Source: a virus
Length of the DNA: 49,254 nucleotides
Direction: 5' to 3' (one strand)
Virus record (IMG/VR): IMGVR_UViG_3300017527_000125
Span: 1 to 49,254 of that record
A program made the position numbers and the translations under genes. Position 1 is the stretch's first letter. Every line of letters begins with the position of its first letter. Shown piece by piece: positions 29,239 through 36,725 of this stretch. The notes under the pieces were generated by a model. That model was not told the DNA's origin. It did no database searches and saw only the letters and a program-made list of their open reading frames with translations.

Positions 29239-29730
29239 ATGTCAACTAATGATGTGCCGGGGGCAAACCCCATACATAACGATGTTCTGGCTATGGGTTG
29301 CTGGGCGGAACATGATGATGGTTCCTTGATATATGTTCAGTCTGCTGAGGGTGGGCGGATCGTATATCAAATGTTCGATCTGTCAGAAGATCCTATTGTT
29401 GAGTATAGAGATGCTATGCCGGAGCAAGGCTTTAAGAAAACCTTTTCCTGGGATGCTTCTGATCCTGATTCTGAGAAATGGACTTGGCATGACAAGACTC
29501 CGTTTCCATGGGGTAGGGTTATTCAGCATGGAGCCAAAGACGGTGTGCACCATGCGTCTGCCCATGACCTGCTCAGTGCTGCTGCCCGGGTAGCCACTTC
29601 TCTTAAGACTAAGGGTCGTGAGTACAAGAAGGGGATAGACGATCACATGATGGACATTAAAGCCAAGGGACCAGTGAGGAATCGGATCATTGACAAGGTA
29701 CAGAGCGCGATAGACAGAATGAGGGCTTAG
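29239..29730 (+). CDS. Hypothetical protein (163 aa)
   Basis: A 163-residue protein with GGAGG before its ATG. The N-terminal 90 residues are beta-rich (DDGSLIYVQSAEGGRIVYQM and WTWHDKTPFPWGRV), a pattern of phage proteins with a small beta-barrel. The C-terminal 70 residues are basic helices. No catalytic motif is seen. Confidence 0.65.
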   Translation: MSTNDVPGANPIHNDVLAMGCWAEHDDGSLIYVQSAEGGRIVYQMFDLSEDPIVEYRDAMPEQGFKKTFSWDASDPDSEKWTWHDKTPFPWGRVIQHGAKDGVHHASAHDLLSAAARVATSLKTKGREYKKGIDDHMMDIKAKGPVRNRIIDKVQSAIDRMRA

Positions 29731-29731
29731 T

Positions 29732-30055
29732 ATGTCTGAGGTTATTGAACGGGAATGTGATAGGTATGCTGGTAGGGTGCGTACTGATATGCATTGTCAT
29801 GATTGCAGTAAAGATTTTATTGGGGTGATTGACTTTGATGTTAATGGCAATCATGAATTGATCTGTCCTCATTGTGGTCATGTACATTGCAGGGTAGTTA
29901 CTGATGGAAGAATAACCGGCGAGCGGTGGGATTCCAGGCACGGTAATAAAGAGATCTGCCGTACAGAAAGGATATGGACTCATAACACTGTTAGGGCTCA
30001 GACCAGTTCAGCTGCTCATTTTCTTAGAGACCGTTGGCTAAATAGGAGTGATTGA
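29732..30055 (+). CDS. Zinc-ribbon protein (107 aa)
   Basis: A 107-residue protein with CHDCSKDFIGVIDFDVNGNH, then ICPHCGHVHC: two CxxC pairs about 25 residues apart form a classical zinc ribbon. The C-terminal half is basic and aromatic. Starts one base after the preceding stop; ends overlapping the next start. It may bind nucleic acid. Confidence 0.7.
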   Translation: MSEVIERECDRYAGRVRTDMHCHDCSKDFIGVIDFDVNGNHELICPHCGHVHCRVVTDGRITGERWDSRHGNKEICRTERIWTHNTVRAQTSSAAHFLRDRWLNRSD

Positions 30056-30678
30056 TGGCAGCTTGGACTGATCAATATTTTACTGATACAGGTGGTACAT
30101 CTACTTATGAAACTGTGTATGTAACCACTAGCAGTACTGGAACGGCAACAGCTTCGACTACATTTCCAGATACAGCTCCGGTTAGGGTGGTTAGAAGTGT
30201 TGAGTATCAGGAAGTACCAGTAAAGGCTGGAAGGCGTAAGGTAGAGAGGGGGACTACTTTGGAACTGCCTGATGGATCTGTATTGCATGTAGACCACAGC
30301 GGTAACTTTGAGGTGTTGGGCCACAATGCCAAGATAACATACAAGGGCAATCAGATACGTGAATTTAATAAGTATATCAATGCCAGCGATCTGCTTGAAG
30401 CCTTCATTGATGATCTTGGGCAGGCTGGGGTAAAGCAGGGAGAAGTATTGGCAGTACCCATAGAGATGTTCATCAATTGGTTGATACATAAGGCAGCTGA
30501 ACAGGATGGAGATCCGGTACCCAGAGGGGTGCCCTTGTTGGAGGCAGATGCCCATAAGAAGCAGCATCCAAGGTGTAAGTGTTGCGGCCGGTTCATAAAA
30601 AAAGTCCTGGCTAACGATGGGATGATGTTTTGTAATGGCGAGCATTATCAGCAACAGTTAGCAAAGGTAGGTGCGTAA
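30055..30678 (+). CDS. Hypothetical protein with C-terminal Cys motif (207 aa)
   Basis: A 207-residue protein. The first 50 residues are Thr/Ser-rich (VTTSSTGTATASTTFPDTAP), as in structural or surface-exposed proteins. The middle is beta/alpha (LELPDGSVLHVDHSGNFEVL), and the C-terminus has CKCCGRFIKK ... MFCNGEH, a likely zinc site. ATG 30055 is preferred to the upstream TTG. Its stop shares bases with the next start (TAATG). Confidence 0.6.
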   Translation: MAAWTDQYFTDTGGTSTYETVYVTTSSTGTATASTTFPDTAPVRVVRSVEYQEVPVKAGRRKVERGTTLELPDGSVLHVDHSGNFEVLGHNAKITYKGNQIREFNKYINASDLLEAFIDDLGQAGVKQGEVLAVPIEMFINWLIHKAAEQDGDPVPRGVPLLEADAHKKQHPRCKCCGRFIKKVLANDGMMFCNGEHYQQQLAKVGA

Positions 30679-31046
30679 TGCGATGGGTACTGTTTATAGT
30701 ATTGATGTCGGTTTCTTCATGGGCGTGGGCAGGGCATAAGCATACGGAAGATTGGTATGTACAAAAGTGGTGTCCTAAGAAGGGTGGAGTTATAGAGTAT
30801 CGACTGCCTAATAGTACAAGGGTAGATTGTCTTACAGAACATAATGCCATTGAGTTCGATTTTGTAAGAAAGTTTTATGAAGCTGTGGGGCAGTCTTTGT
30901 TCTATGCCATGTTTACCGGTAGGAGGGCCATGATTGCTTTGATAATAGAAGATGATGAAAAGGACCTGAAGTATTACCGCAGGGCTTGGGCCTTGATTGA
31001 TCACTATGGTTTACCGATAGATGTTTGGCCTGTACGTGAAGAATAA
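30678..31046 (+). CDS. Exported PD-(D/E)XK-like protein (122 aa)
   Basis: A 122-residue protein with a clear signal peptide (hydrophobic residues 4-17, AWAG cleavage near 18-19). The mature part matches a nuclease-fold family known from phages and plasmids: RVDCLTEHNAIEFDF (Asp50, Glu59, Asp61), then AVGQSLFYAMFTGRRAM and a final YYGLPIDVW-like strand (here HYGLPIDVW). Family knowledge: these are restriction-endonuclease-fold domains. Export would place it in the periplasm, where it might act on incoming foreign DNA. Whether it is catalytically active is uncertain. Confidence 0.7.
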   Translation: MRWVLFIVLMSVSSWAWAGHKHTEDWYVQKWCPKKGGVIEYRLPNSTRVDCLTEHNAIEFDFVRKFYEAVGQSLFYAMFTGRRAMIALIIEDDEKDLKYYRRAWALIDHYGLPIDVWPVREE

Positions 31047-31067
31047 CATTAATAACGGGGTAGTAGT

Positions 31068-31253
31068 ATGTATAGCGCGAGGAGGCTAGAGCAGAACCGG
31101 GATAGGTTCTACAGATATATAGAGCGGTTGTTGGATTTGGCTAGGGCAGGTGATCCAGAAGCACAAGAAAGATTGGGGCTACCGGTAGAGCTTAGGCACT
31201 ATTCAGATTTGTATGTACCAAATGGGAAGGTGGTAGATGATGCTGGAGAATAG
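31068..31253 (+). CDS. Small helical protein (61 aa)
   Basis: A 61-residue protein beginning MYSARRLEQNRDRFYRYIER, charged and helical in the first 35 residues (RLLDLARAGDPEAQERLGLP), then a short Pro/Tyr segment. It closes the operon; an AT-rich hairpin and promoter P11 follow. Unidentified. Confidence 0.6.
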   Translation: MYSARRLEQNRDRFYRYIERLLDLARAGDPEAQERLGLPVELRHYSDLYVPNGKVVDDAGE

Positions 31254-31270
31254 AATAGGAAGGTTTCCTG

Positions 31271-31293
31271 ACATTATTTCAGGGAAATAATGT
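31271..31293 (+). other. Perfect AT-rich hairpin
   Basis: ACATTATTTC and GAAATAATGT pair perfectly (10 bp) around an AGG loop, 10 bases before the -35 box of P11. It may be a 3'-end stabiliser or a protein-binding site. Confidence 0.6.
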
Positions 31294-31302
31294 AAATACT
31301 AT

Positions 31303-31331
31303 TTGACAAACGTAGTTACAATTGTTATAGT
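31303..31331 (+). promoter_or_regulatory. Sigma70-like promoter P11
   Basis: TTGACA, 17-nt spacer, TATAGT. It serves the gene at 31376. Confidence 0.83.
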
Positions 31332-31375
31332 TATAGTAAGTTAAATATTTATCCAAGACCCATGAGGGGCACACC

Positions 31376-31546
31376 ATGTTAGAAATTATCTTAGCTGCAA
31401 TTACCATCCTAGTGGCACCTGTGGCGATTGCAGCCATTATACAGTTTGAGATGAATATGAGTGATGTGGTTTATTTGGACCCAGAAACAGATGTGGAGAC
31501 TCGTAGCACTAGAGTCTTTGGTATTGAGTTGGAAGTTAAGCAATAG
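31376..31546 (+). CDS. Small membrane-anchored protein (56 aa)
   Basis: ATG 31376 stands behind GAGGGG under promoter P11. Residues 3-23 (EIILAAITILVAPVAIAAII) form one membrane helix at the very N-terminus, followed by a polar, acidic tail. It could be a signal-anchored protein facing the periplasm. No family is recognised. Confidence 0.65.
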   Translation: MLEIILAAITILVAPVAIAAIIQFEMNMSDVVYLDPETDVETRSTRVFGIELEVKQ

Positions 31547-31554
31547 GAGGCGGG

Positions 31555-31743
31555 ATGAGCAAGTTAGGATTGGTAGTTGTAATCATGTACGGAACCCTGC
31601 TTCTGTTGGGTTTGGGAGTTTTGATATTGGATCTTAGAGGTATGGGCGTAGTGTGTGGCCTATTAGGTGGCTGGGGTAGTACCATGCTAGTTACTTACCT
31701 GTACCTGCGGCGCTATTCAGTCAGGAGAAATCCGTATTTTTAA
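31555..31743 (+). CDS. Small two-helix membrane protein (62 aa)
   Basis: Follows the previous gene by 8 bases with AGGAGG. Two membrane helices: residues 4-26 (LGLVVVIMYGTLLLLGLGVL) and 31-50 (GVVCGLLGGWGSTMLVTYLY), then a basic tail RRYSVRRNPYF. Paired with the membrane-anchored gene upstream, it may form a small membrane complex. Confidence 0.65.
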   Translation: MSKLGLVVVIMYGTLLLLGLGVLILDLRGMGVVCGLLGGWGSTMLVTYLYLRRYSVRRNPYF

Positions 31744-31758
31744 TCCAGGAGGGGCAAG

Positions 31759-32187
31759 ATGGGATCAGCAAGTAACAAATCATATGTAACAGTAGAACAG
31801 CATATCTGCCCAGTCTGTGGGGTGGAGCATGACTCGGGAGCAATACTGATGGACCGTAGGATGCGAGATAGGTTTGAGCACACCACACTTACGGGCTATT
31901 CGCTGTGCGATGTACATCAGAAGCAGAATGACGAAGGCTATGTATTCCTGATAGGCGCAATTCCTAAGGGTGTGCACAGTGACAGAAAGTCCAATTTCAA
32001 AGAAGATGATGTGACCCGCACCGGGGAGTTGGTGTCCATCAAAAGGCATGTTGCTGAGCAGCTGTTTAATTGTGAGGTAGCACCTATGATGTACGTTGAA
32101 CCGGCAGCAGTTAAGAAGATTCAAGAAATCTGTACCGCACACGGCATAGATCCAAACCTGGAGGGTGATGATGGCAACGAAACGTAA
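31759..32187 (+). CDS. Zinc-ribbon hypothetical protein (142 aa)
   Basis: A 142-residue protein with AGGAGG before ATG. HICPVCGVEH, with GYSLCDVHQ about 30 residues on, makes a likely zinc site. The middle is beta-rich (DEGYVFLIGAIPKG), the C-terminus helical. This pattern (CPVCG near the start, LCxxH later) occurs in phage proteins of unknown function. It overlaps the next gene by 17 bases. Confidence 0.65.
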   Translation: MGSASNKSYVTVEQHICPVCGVEHDSGAILMDRRMRDRFEHTTLTGYSLCDVHQKQNDEGYVFLIGAIPKGVHSDRKSNFKEDDVTRTGELVSIKRHVAEQLFNCEVAPMMYVEPAAVKKIQEICTAHGIDPNLEGDDGNET

Positions 32188-32419
32188 GATCAGAAAACGC
32201 AGTAGGGTGAAAAAGAGGAAGGAGGCATGGCAGATAGCCTTCGATAAGGTGCTTGATGCTTTGTGGGAGAGAGATTATGAGATAGCCTACATAGCAGAGC
32301 AAGCTGGGGTAGCCCCCAGTACTCTACGTAACTGGATGATAGGTGCAACGTATGCTCCACGTCTGGTCACCATAGGTAAGGTGCTGCCGGTGCTTGGCCT
32401 GACCATCAGTGTTGAGTAG
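32171..32419 (+). CDS. XRE-like helix-turn-helix protein (82 aa)
   Basis: ATG 32171 is chosen from a GTG-ATG-ATG run because GGAGGG then stands 5 bases away. A basic N-terminus (MATKRKIRKRSRVKKRKEAW) precedes a helix-turn-helix of the Cro/CI type: IAYIAEQAGVAPSTLRNW, then IGATYAPRL and a final leucine-rich helix. It is probably a DNA-binding regulator and a candidate reader of a repeated operator such as GCACTTAAGTGC. Confidence 0.75.
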   Translation: MATKRKIRKRSRVKKRKEAWQIAFDKVLDALWERDYEIAYIAEQAGVAPSTLRNWMIGATYAPRLVTIGKVLPVLGLTISVE

Positions 32420-32422
32420 GCT

Positions 32423-32620
32423 ATGGCAGTCACCATTGTGCGGGGCCTCCCCGCAGTAGAACAAAATGAGGAGGTTATGGTGTTGGTGTGCAAGGCCTGG
32501 GATAAGAATGTAGACTTCAGTTCTTACGCCCGGGGCCTTGCTCTCTTGTCACTTACGACTACAGAAAAACAAGAGTTGCTTTGGTTAGCCAAGGTGTGGA
32601 GTTACAAGTTCTGTTTGTAG
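32423..32620 (+). CDS. Small hypothetical protein (65 aa)
   Basis: A 65-residue helical protein beginning MAVTIVRGLPAVEQNEEVMV, three bases after the regulator's stop. No Shine-Dalgarno stands out, so it may be coupled. Its last codons precede the palindrome at 32628. Unidentified. Confidence 0.55.
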   Translation: MAVTIVRGLPAVEQNEEVMVLVCKAWDKNVDFSSYARGLALLSLTTTEKQELLWLAKVWSYKFCL

Positions 32621-32627
32621 AAAGTAT

Positions 32628-32639
32628 GCACTTAAGTGC
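32628..32639. repeat. GCACTTAAGTGC palindrome
   Basis: Perfect copy, 11 bases before ATG 32651 and abutting the GAGGAGAAGG ribosome site. Confidence 0.85.
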
Positions 32640-32650
32640 GAGGAGAAGGA

Positions 32651-33040
32651 ATGAAGCGGCCTCATCGTCTGGACAATACGACCTATAAGATTCGCCCACC
32701 TGTTATTGATGAGTCGGTATACATTACTGTATGCGACTATCATGGCAGACCGGTGGAACTATTCATCAACAGCAAGAACATGCAGTCCTTCCACTGGATC
32801 AGCTACCTGACCCGTTCTGTGAGCCATCGCCTGCAGGAAGGTGAATGTGTAGACAAGATCATCCAGGAAATGAGGGATACCTATGATACCAAAGGTGGGT
32901 ATATAATCCCTAAGTCCAAGGGTATCAGGGCCAACAGCGTGGTAGATCATATAGGTCATGTGCTGGCGCTGCACATGGTAAGACTGGCAAGAAAGAAGGA
33001 GTCCAAGCGTGTCGAAACTGATGTACAGCGAGAGCCATAG
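32651..33040 (+). CDS. TSCPD-domain protein (ribonucleotide-reductase C-terminal-like)
   Basis: A 129-residue protein matching the TSCPD domain pattern: TVCDYHGRPVELFINSKN, then FHWISYLTRSVSHRLQEG and GGYIIPKSKGIRANSVVDHI. Known members are either the tail domain of class II (B12) ribonucleotide reductases or stand-alone proteins in bacteria and phages. Here it stands alone; no reductase gene is in this window. It may modulate a host or phage reductase. Start ATG 32651 follows AGGAGAAGG. Confidence 0.75.
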   Translation: MKRPHRLDNTTYKIRPPVIDESVYITVCDYHGRPVELFINSKNMQSFHWISYLTRSVSHRLQEGECVDKIIQEMRDTYDTKGGYIIPKSKGIRANSVVDHIGHVLALHMVRLARKKESKRVETDVQREP

Positions 33041-33218
33041 TCTTCTTTGTAGGGTTGACACGGATGGCGCATACCGTGTCATCAACGGGGGTTGGGAGGG
33101 CAAGAGGGATGGGGATCGGTTTGTTATACAGCATACGAAAAAGGTGCTGACGATAACTGATTGGGTCGAGTATTCAAGATCACAGTTTAAGAAGAAGTAC
33201 CCGGCTTTCGGGTACTAG
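33009..33218 (+). CDS. Small hypothetical protein (69 aa)
   Basis: A GTG start at 33009 within the end of the previous gene, with GGAG upstream. The 69-residue product has a beta-rich middle (GAYRVINGGWEGKRDGDRFV) and a basic C-terminus. A short beta-barrel domain is likely; the function is unknown. Confidence 0.6.
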   Translation: MSKLMYSESHSLLCRVDTDGAYRVINGGWEGKRDGDRFVIQHTKKVLTITDWVEYSRSQFKKKYPAFGY

Positions 33219-33229
33219 GAGGAACAAGC

Positions 33230-33826
33230 ATGAAGAACCAACAGTATGTAGAGGCGTCAGCCAGAACAGAACCTGCCATGCCTGAGGGCATGCATATAGA
33301 GGCTCAGACTGCCAGAATATCCCATGCCATTCTGGGCATTGTGGGTGAGGCCGGTGAGGTACTGGATTGGTTGCGGGACGGGCCGATCAACATGTCCGTG
33401 GATGTAATACTGGAACTCAAAGAGGAGATGGGCGACATATATTGGTATCTGGCGGTGTATAGTCGGGTCAGGTGTAAGCCCTTGGATGCTCTGGTGGATT
33501 GTGGTGAGTGTATCTATGATGAAGAAACAGCTACGGAAGCCAGTGTGGGCCTGATGTTGAAAGCTACCAATATCATGGACTACTGGAAGAAGTGTCTGTT
33601 TTACGGGAAGGAGAAGGACTTTGTGTTGCTGGACTGTATGTTTGGTGAGTACATTCGGGCATTACGCAGAGTAATGACCTGTTGTGGTTTCATAGAAGAG
33701 CAGATCCTGCAGATGAACTACGACAAGTTGAAGGCCCGGTACCCAGATGGGTTCTCAGAGGATAACGCCATCAACCGGGATAAGGGGGCTGAAAAGGAGG
33801 CCATGGCAGAGAGTACAGTATCATGA
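33230..33826 (+). CDS. MazG-like nucleotide pyrophosphohydrolase
   Basis: A 198-residue protein. The N-terminal half has GIVGEAGEVLDWL and, about 30 residues on, ILELKEEMGDIYWYLAV. Together they form the E-x-x-E and E-x-x-D metal sites of the all-alpha NTP pyrophosphohydrolase (MazG/dUTPase-2) fold. Such phage enzymes hydrolyse (d)NTPs or ppGpp-related nucleotides and alter host metabolism. The C-terminal half is helical with extra Cys. It follows the TSCPD gene, consistent with nucleotide metabolism. Confidence 0.8.
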   Translation: MKNQQYVEASARTEPAMPEGMHIEAQTARISHAILGIVGEAGEVLDWLRDGPINMSVDVILELKEEMGDIYWYLAVYSRVRCKPLDALVDCGECIYDEETATEASVGLMLKATNIMDYWKKCLFYGKEKDFVLLDCMFGEYIRALRRVMTCCGFIEEQILQMNYDKLKARYPDGFSEDNAINRDKGAEKEAMAESTVS

Positions 33827-34074
33827 GTGACATGCTCAAAGTCAGGATGTTTGACCAGCCCAGTGATGCCCCCACCTACAGGCCCCCGGAGTATGAGGCT
33901 GTCACGTTGAAGTCAGTCAATGTTGTGGGGAACGGGACGACAGATGGGAACCCCACTGTAGATCTGATCTTGATAGATGATAGAGGTCAGAAGTATGTGG
34001 CCTTGGTAAAGGGCTCGTTCATTGAGGCCGTGGGTGGGGCGGTATCTGGTAAACGCAAGAAGAGTAAGCACTAA
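33823..34074 (+). CDS. Small hypothetical protein (83 aa)
   Basis: Overlaps the MazG-like gene's end (ATGA). The 83-residue product is beta-rich (VTLKSVNVVGNGTTDGNPTV; LILIDDRGQKYVALVKG) with a basic tail KRKKSKH. Unidentified. Promoter P12 starts 8 bases after its stop. Confidence 0.6.
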   Translation: MSDMLKVRMFDQPSDAPTYRPPEYEAVTLKSVNVVGNGTTDGNPTVDLILIDDRGQKYVALVKGSFIEAVGGAVSGKRKKSKH

Positions 34075-34081
34075 ATAACAT

Positions 34082-34109
34082 TTGACAAACCCAGTATATC
34101 TGGTATAGT
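34082..34109 (+). promoter_or_regulatory. Sigma70-like promoter P12
   Basis: TTGACA, 16-nt spacer, TATAGT, preceded by AAATAACA as at P6, P10, P13 and P14. It drives the PPDK-like gene. Confidence 0.83.
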
Positions 34110-34144
34110 TATTGTATAGTTTATGAAATCTCAAGGAGGGACAC

Positions 34145-36265
34145 ATGTTAGAAGTATCCGCATTTGGAGCCATTGGTGATTCTGCCACGGTCTGCCAGAA
34201 AGAATTGGTAGGGGGCAAGGGTGCAGCACTAGCTGAGATGGCTTCTCTAGGGTTGCCAGTACCACCGGGTTTCACCCTGACCACAGAGCTTTGTAATCTC
34301 TACCGCTGGCTACATCAATATGGCCGAAAGGCAGAGGACAAAGATGCTGTCATTGAAGACATCATGGAGCTGATAGTAACGCCCATGTTGGAACGGTTGG
34401 AGAGCCATTTTGGATACATGCCTTTGTTAAGTGTTCGTTCCGGTGCTCGGGTGTCGATGCCTGGAATGATGGACACAGTTTTAAATGTTGGGCTAGTTGA
34501 ATCCAACCTTGTGGAATGGGCAGATCGTATAGGTGGACGGGCTACATTAGATAGCTACCGTAGACTTATTCAGATGTATGGTTCGGTAGTCCTCAATGTT
34601 GAAGATAGACATTTTGAAGGAATACTCCAAAGTGTTAAGGATCGTGCCGGAGTGGAGGACGATGCAGGGCTTGAAAATGAGCATTTGTTTGGTTTGAACG
34701 AGAAGTACCTGCAGCTGTTGGACAGCATCAATGAGCCGCTTCCTCAGACCTTGGAAGAGCAGCTGGCTGGAGCTATTCGGGCAGTATTTGATAGTTGGGA
34801 TAATGACAGGGCTAAGCACTATCGTAAGATGCATGGGTACCCAGATGATTGGGGTACAGCTGTAGTCGTTCAGGCCATGGTGTTTGGCAATATGAATGAG
34901 CAGTCCTGTTCCGGCGTGTTGTTCACCAGAGACCCAGCCACTGGGCAACCTGGAGTTGTTGGTGAGTTCCTTCCCAATGCTCAAGGCGAAGATGTAGTTG
35001 CCGGAGTCAGAACCCCGCAACCTCTTATTGATATGTTTGATTGGAATGAGTCGGCACATATAGAGTTGTTTGAATTGGCTCATAAGATGGAATTGCATTA
35101 TCGTGATATGCAGGACATGGAGTTCACAGTTCAGGATGGGAAGTTGTATATCCTGCAAACCAGAGATGGTAAGCGTACTGCCAAAGCAGCCTTTAGGATT
35201 GCCCACAATATGTATACGGAAGAGATGATATCCAAGGAGGATATGAGAAAGCGGCTGACTGGTAAGATGTATGATGCACTCAAGTGCACCAAGATTGACC
35301 CAGAGCATTATGTTGAGCCCTGCCACAAGGGGATTCCAGCGGGGGGTAATGTAGTTTCGGGAGTAATCGCTACCTCAAGTTCCATGGCGGTAGCCTTGGC
35401 AGGCAAAGCCAACGTAATCCTGGTAACGAATGAGACGACCCCTAACGACATCAAGGGTATGGAGGCTAGTGTAGGTATCCTGACACGTACAGGAGGAGCT
35501 ACTAGCCACGCTGCAGTGGTTGCTAGGGGCCTAAACAAGGCCTGTGTGGTGGGGTGTCAGGACCTGGACCTTGATACTGTGGCAGATAATACGCATGTAA
35601 CCATAGACGGTGCCACTGGGGAGGTCTGGTTGAAAGACATGCCCCTGGTGGGGGGTGGTAGTGATTCCTATGCTGAGACAGTGCTTGAAATTCTGAGAGG
35701 CGCTAAGGAGAAAGCGCCAGCATATGTTTTTAGCGGCACCCTGCAGGAAGGAGAGCCTGTCTGGATAGATACAGCCCACATGTCCGTGTCTAATATGGTG
35801 GATGTTATTGCTGCCCTGACGTATCACCCGCTGGTAGTCATAGAGTTGTCGGATTGGTTCAGTAACGGTGATGGCCTGGATGATAATTTTTTCAAGACCA
35901 TGATAACTCCGCAGTACATTAAGGAGGCTAGGTTGGAAGGTCTAAAGACTAAGGTACTGGCCTTAGAAGCAATAGCAGTAACCAAGCATCCGGTGGTGTT
36001 CGTAAAGCTGCCAGATATTGCCCCAGCCGCTTATAAGAAGTCACTGGAGAAGGCAGGATACACGGTACTGGGATCGGTGAACACAGTAGCTGATTTGTTG
36101 AAGGGCGGGGTGGTAGACCCCTCAACTGACTTTATCAAGAAGGTCATGGGTGGGAAGACGGCGTACAACAAAATGATAGCGATGTTGAAGAAGAACGGTG
36201 TGGAGTTTATGGACATGCCGAAACCAGTATACAAAGAAATGGAAGTATACGAATTGCTGGGTTAG
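34145..36265 (+). CDS. PPDK-like phosphotransferase lacking the PEP/pyruvate TIM barrel
   Basis: A 706-residue protein. Residues 1-345 match the ATP-grasp half of pyruvate phosphate dikinase (GGKGAALAEM, SVRSGARVSMPGMMDT at 96-111, DMQDMEFTVQDGKLYILQTR at 321-340). Residues 400-500 match the swivelling phosphohistidine domain, with TGGATSHAAVVARG and His455 in the catalytic place. PPDK is normally about 870 residues, with a C-terminal barrel; here only about 200 residues follow, with no barrel motifs (no CRTEHMF, no CGEHGG). The protein should transfer phosphate from ATP through His455 to an unknown acceptor, as rifampin phosphotransferase does. It has its own promoter P12. Confidence 0.88.
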   Translation: MLEVSAFGAIGDSATVCQKELVGGKGAALAEMASLGLPVPPGFTLTTELCNLYRWLHQYGRKAEDKDAVIEDIMELIVTPMLERLESHFGYMPLLSVRSGARVSMPGMMDTVLNVGLVESNLVEWADRIGGRATLDSYRRLIQMYGSVVLNVEDRHFEGILQSVKDRAGVEDDAGLENEHLFGLNEKYLQLLDSINEPLPQTLEEQLAGAIRAVFDSWDNDRAKHYRKMHGYPDDWGTAVVVQAMVFGNMNEQSCSGVLFTRDPATGQPGVVGEFLPNAQGEDVVAGVRTPQPLIDMFDWNESAHIELFELAHKMELHYRDMQDMEFTVQDGKLYILQTRDGKRTAKAAFRIAHNMYTEEMISKEDMRKRLTGKMYDALKCTKIDPEHYVEPCHKGIPAGGNVVSGVIATSSSMAVALAGKANVILVTNETTPNDIKGMEASVGILTRTGGATSHAAVVARGLNKACVVGCQDLDLDTVADNTHVTIDGATGEVWLKDMPLVGGGSDSYAETVLEILRGAKEKAPAYVFSGTLQEGEPVWIDTAHMSVSNMVDVIAALTYHPLVVIELSDWFSNGDGLDDNFFKTMITPQYIKEARLEGLKTKVLALEAIAVTKHPVVFVKLPDIAPAAYKKSLEKAGYTVLGSVNTVADLLKGGVVDPSTDFIKKVMGGKTAYNKMIAMLKKNGVEFMDMPKPVYKEMEVYELLG
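35276..35287. repeat. GCACTTAAGTGC-family palindrome in a gene (variant TCAA centre)
   Basis: GCACTCAAGTGC lies in the PPDK-like gene, between the codons for its ATP-grasp and phosphohistidine parts. Confidence 0.75.
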
Positions 36266-36281
36266 GGGTAAGACGGTACAC

Positions 36282-36314
36282 TACGGGAGTCCCTAAGTAT
36301 GGAACCTCCGTATG
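36282..36314 (+). promoter_or_regulatory. Leader hairpin with GGA in the loop at a start codon
   Basis: ACGG(G)AG pairs with CTCCGT, which runs into the ATG at 36312. The loop holds CTAAGTATGGAAC. It shares TAAGTATnGGAnCCTCC with the leader at 24588. It precedes the two-gene unit that encodes the CsrA-like protein. Confidence 0.5.
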
Positions 36315-36725
36315 ACAATAAAGACAAGGCATAGGTGCCCCAAGTGTACAGGGGCGGCATGGTTGGAAATAGAAGACAGAGAGGTGGTGATTCGATGCCT
36401 CTGTGGGTTTCTAAAGATAGTGGAAGAAATTCGGGACGGTATGGTAATCACCCGGACTGAACATCCCACACTCCATTCCCTGCCAAGGACCGGAACAAAG
36501 CTCTCAAAGTGCCTTGGAGCCCTGTATGTTTACTCTCCTCAAAGCACTGGAGAGTTGGCTGTAAAACTAGACCAGACGAACAATGAAACAGCAGTTCAGT
36601 TGACCGTACTGCAGACCAAAGGATTGGCAGTTAAGGTGACGCAGGGGAAAGGAATCCCCGGTGGTAGTGTTTGGGATATGAGTAGCATTGGTAATCGTCT
36701 ATTGGATGGAGGAAGAAATGAGTAA
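36312..36725 (+). CDS. Zinc-ribbon plus winged-helix-like protein (137 aa)
   Basis: A 137-residue protein. The N-terminus has CPKCTGAAWLEIEDREVVIR ending in CLCG, a zinc ribbon. The C-terminal half looks like a winged helix: STGELAVKLDQTNNETAVQL, then LQTKGLAVKVTQGKGIPGGS and a final W strand. It is probably a DNA- or RNA-binding regulator. It precedes, and overlaps by 8 bases, the CsrA-like gene; its leader may fold over the start codon. Confidence 0.65.
   Translation: MTIKTRHRCPKCTGAAWLEIEDREVVIRCLCGFLKIVEEIRDGMVITRTEHPTLHSLPRTGTKLSKCLGALYVYSPQSTGELAVKLDQTNNETAVQLTVLQTKGLAVKVTQGKGIPGGSVWDMSSIGNRLLDGGRNE

Noticed and set aside
34145-36265. Complete pyruvate phosphate dikinase or PEP synthase
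   Set aside because: The length is 706 instead of about 870 residues and no barrel motifs can be found, so pyruvate/PEP conversion is not supported.
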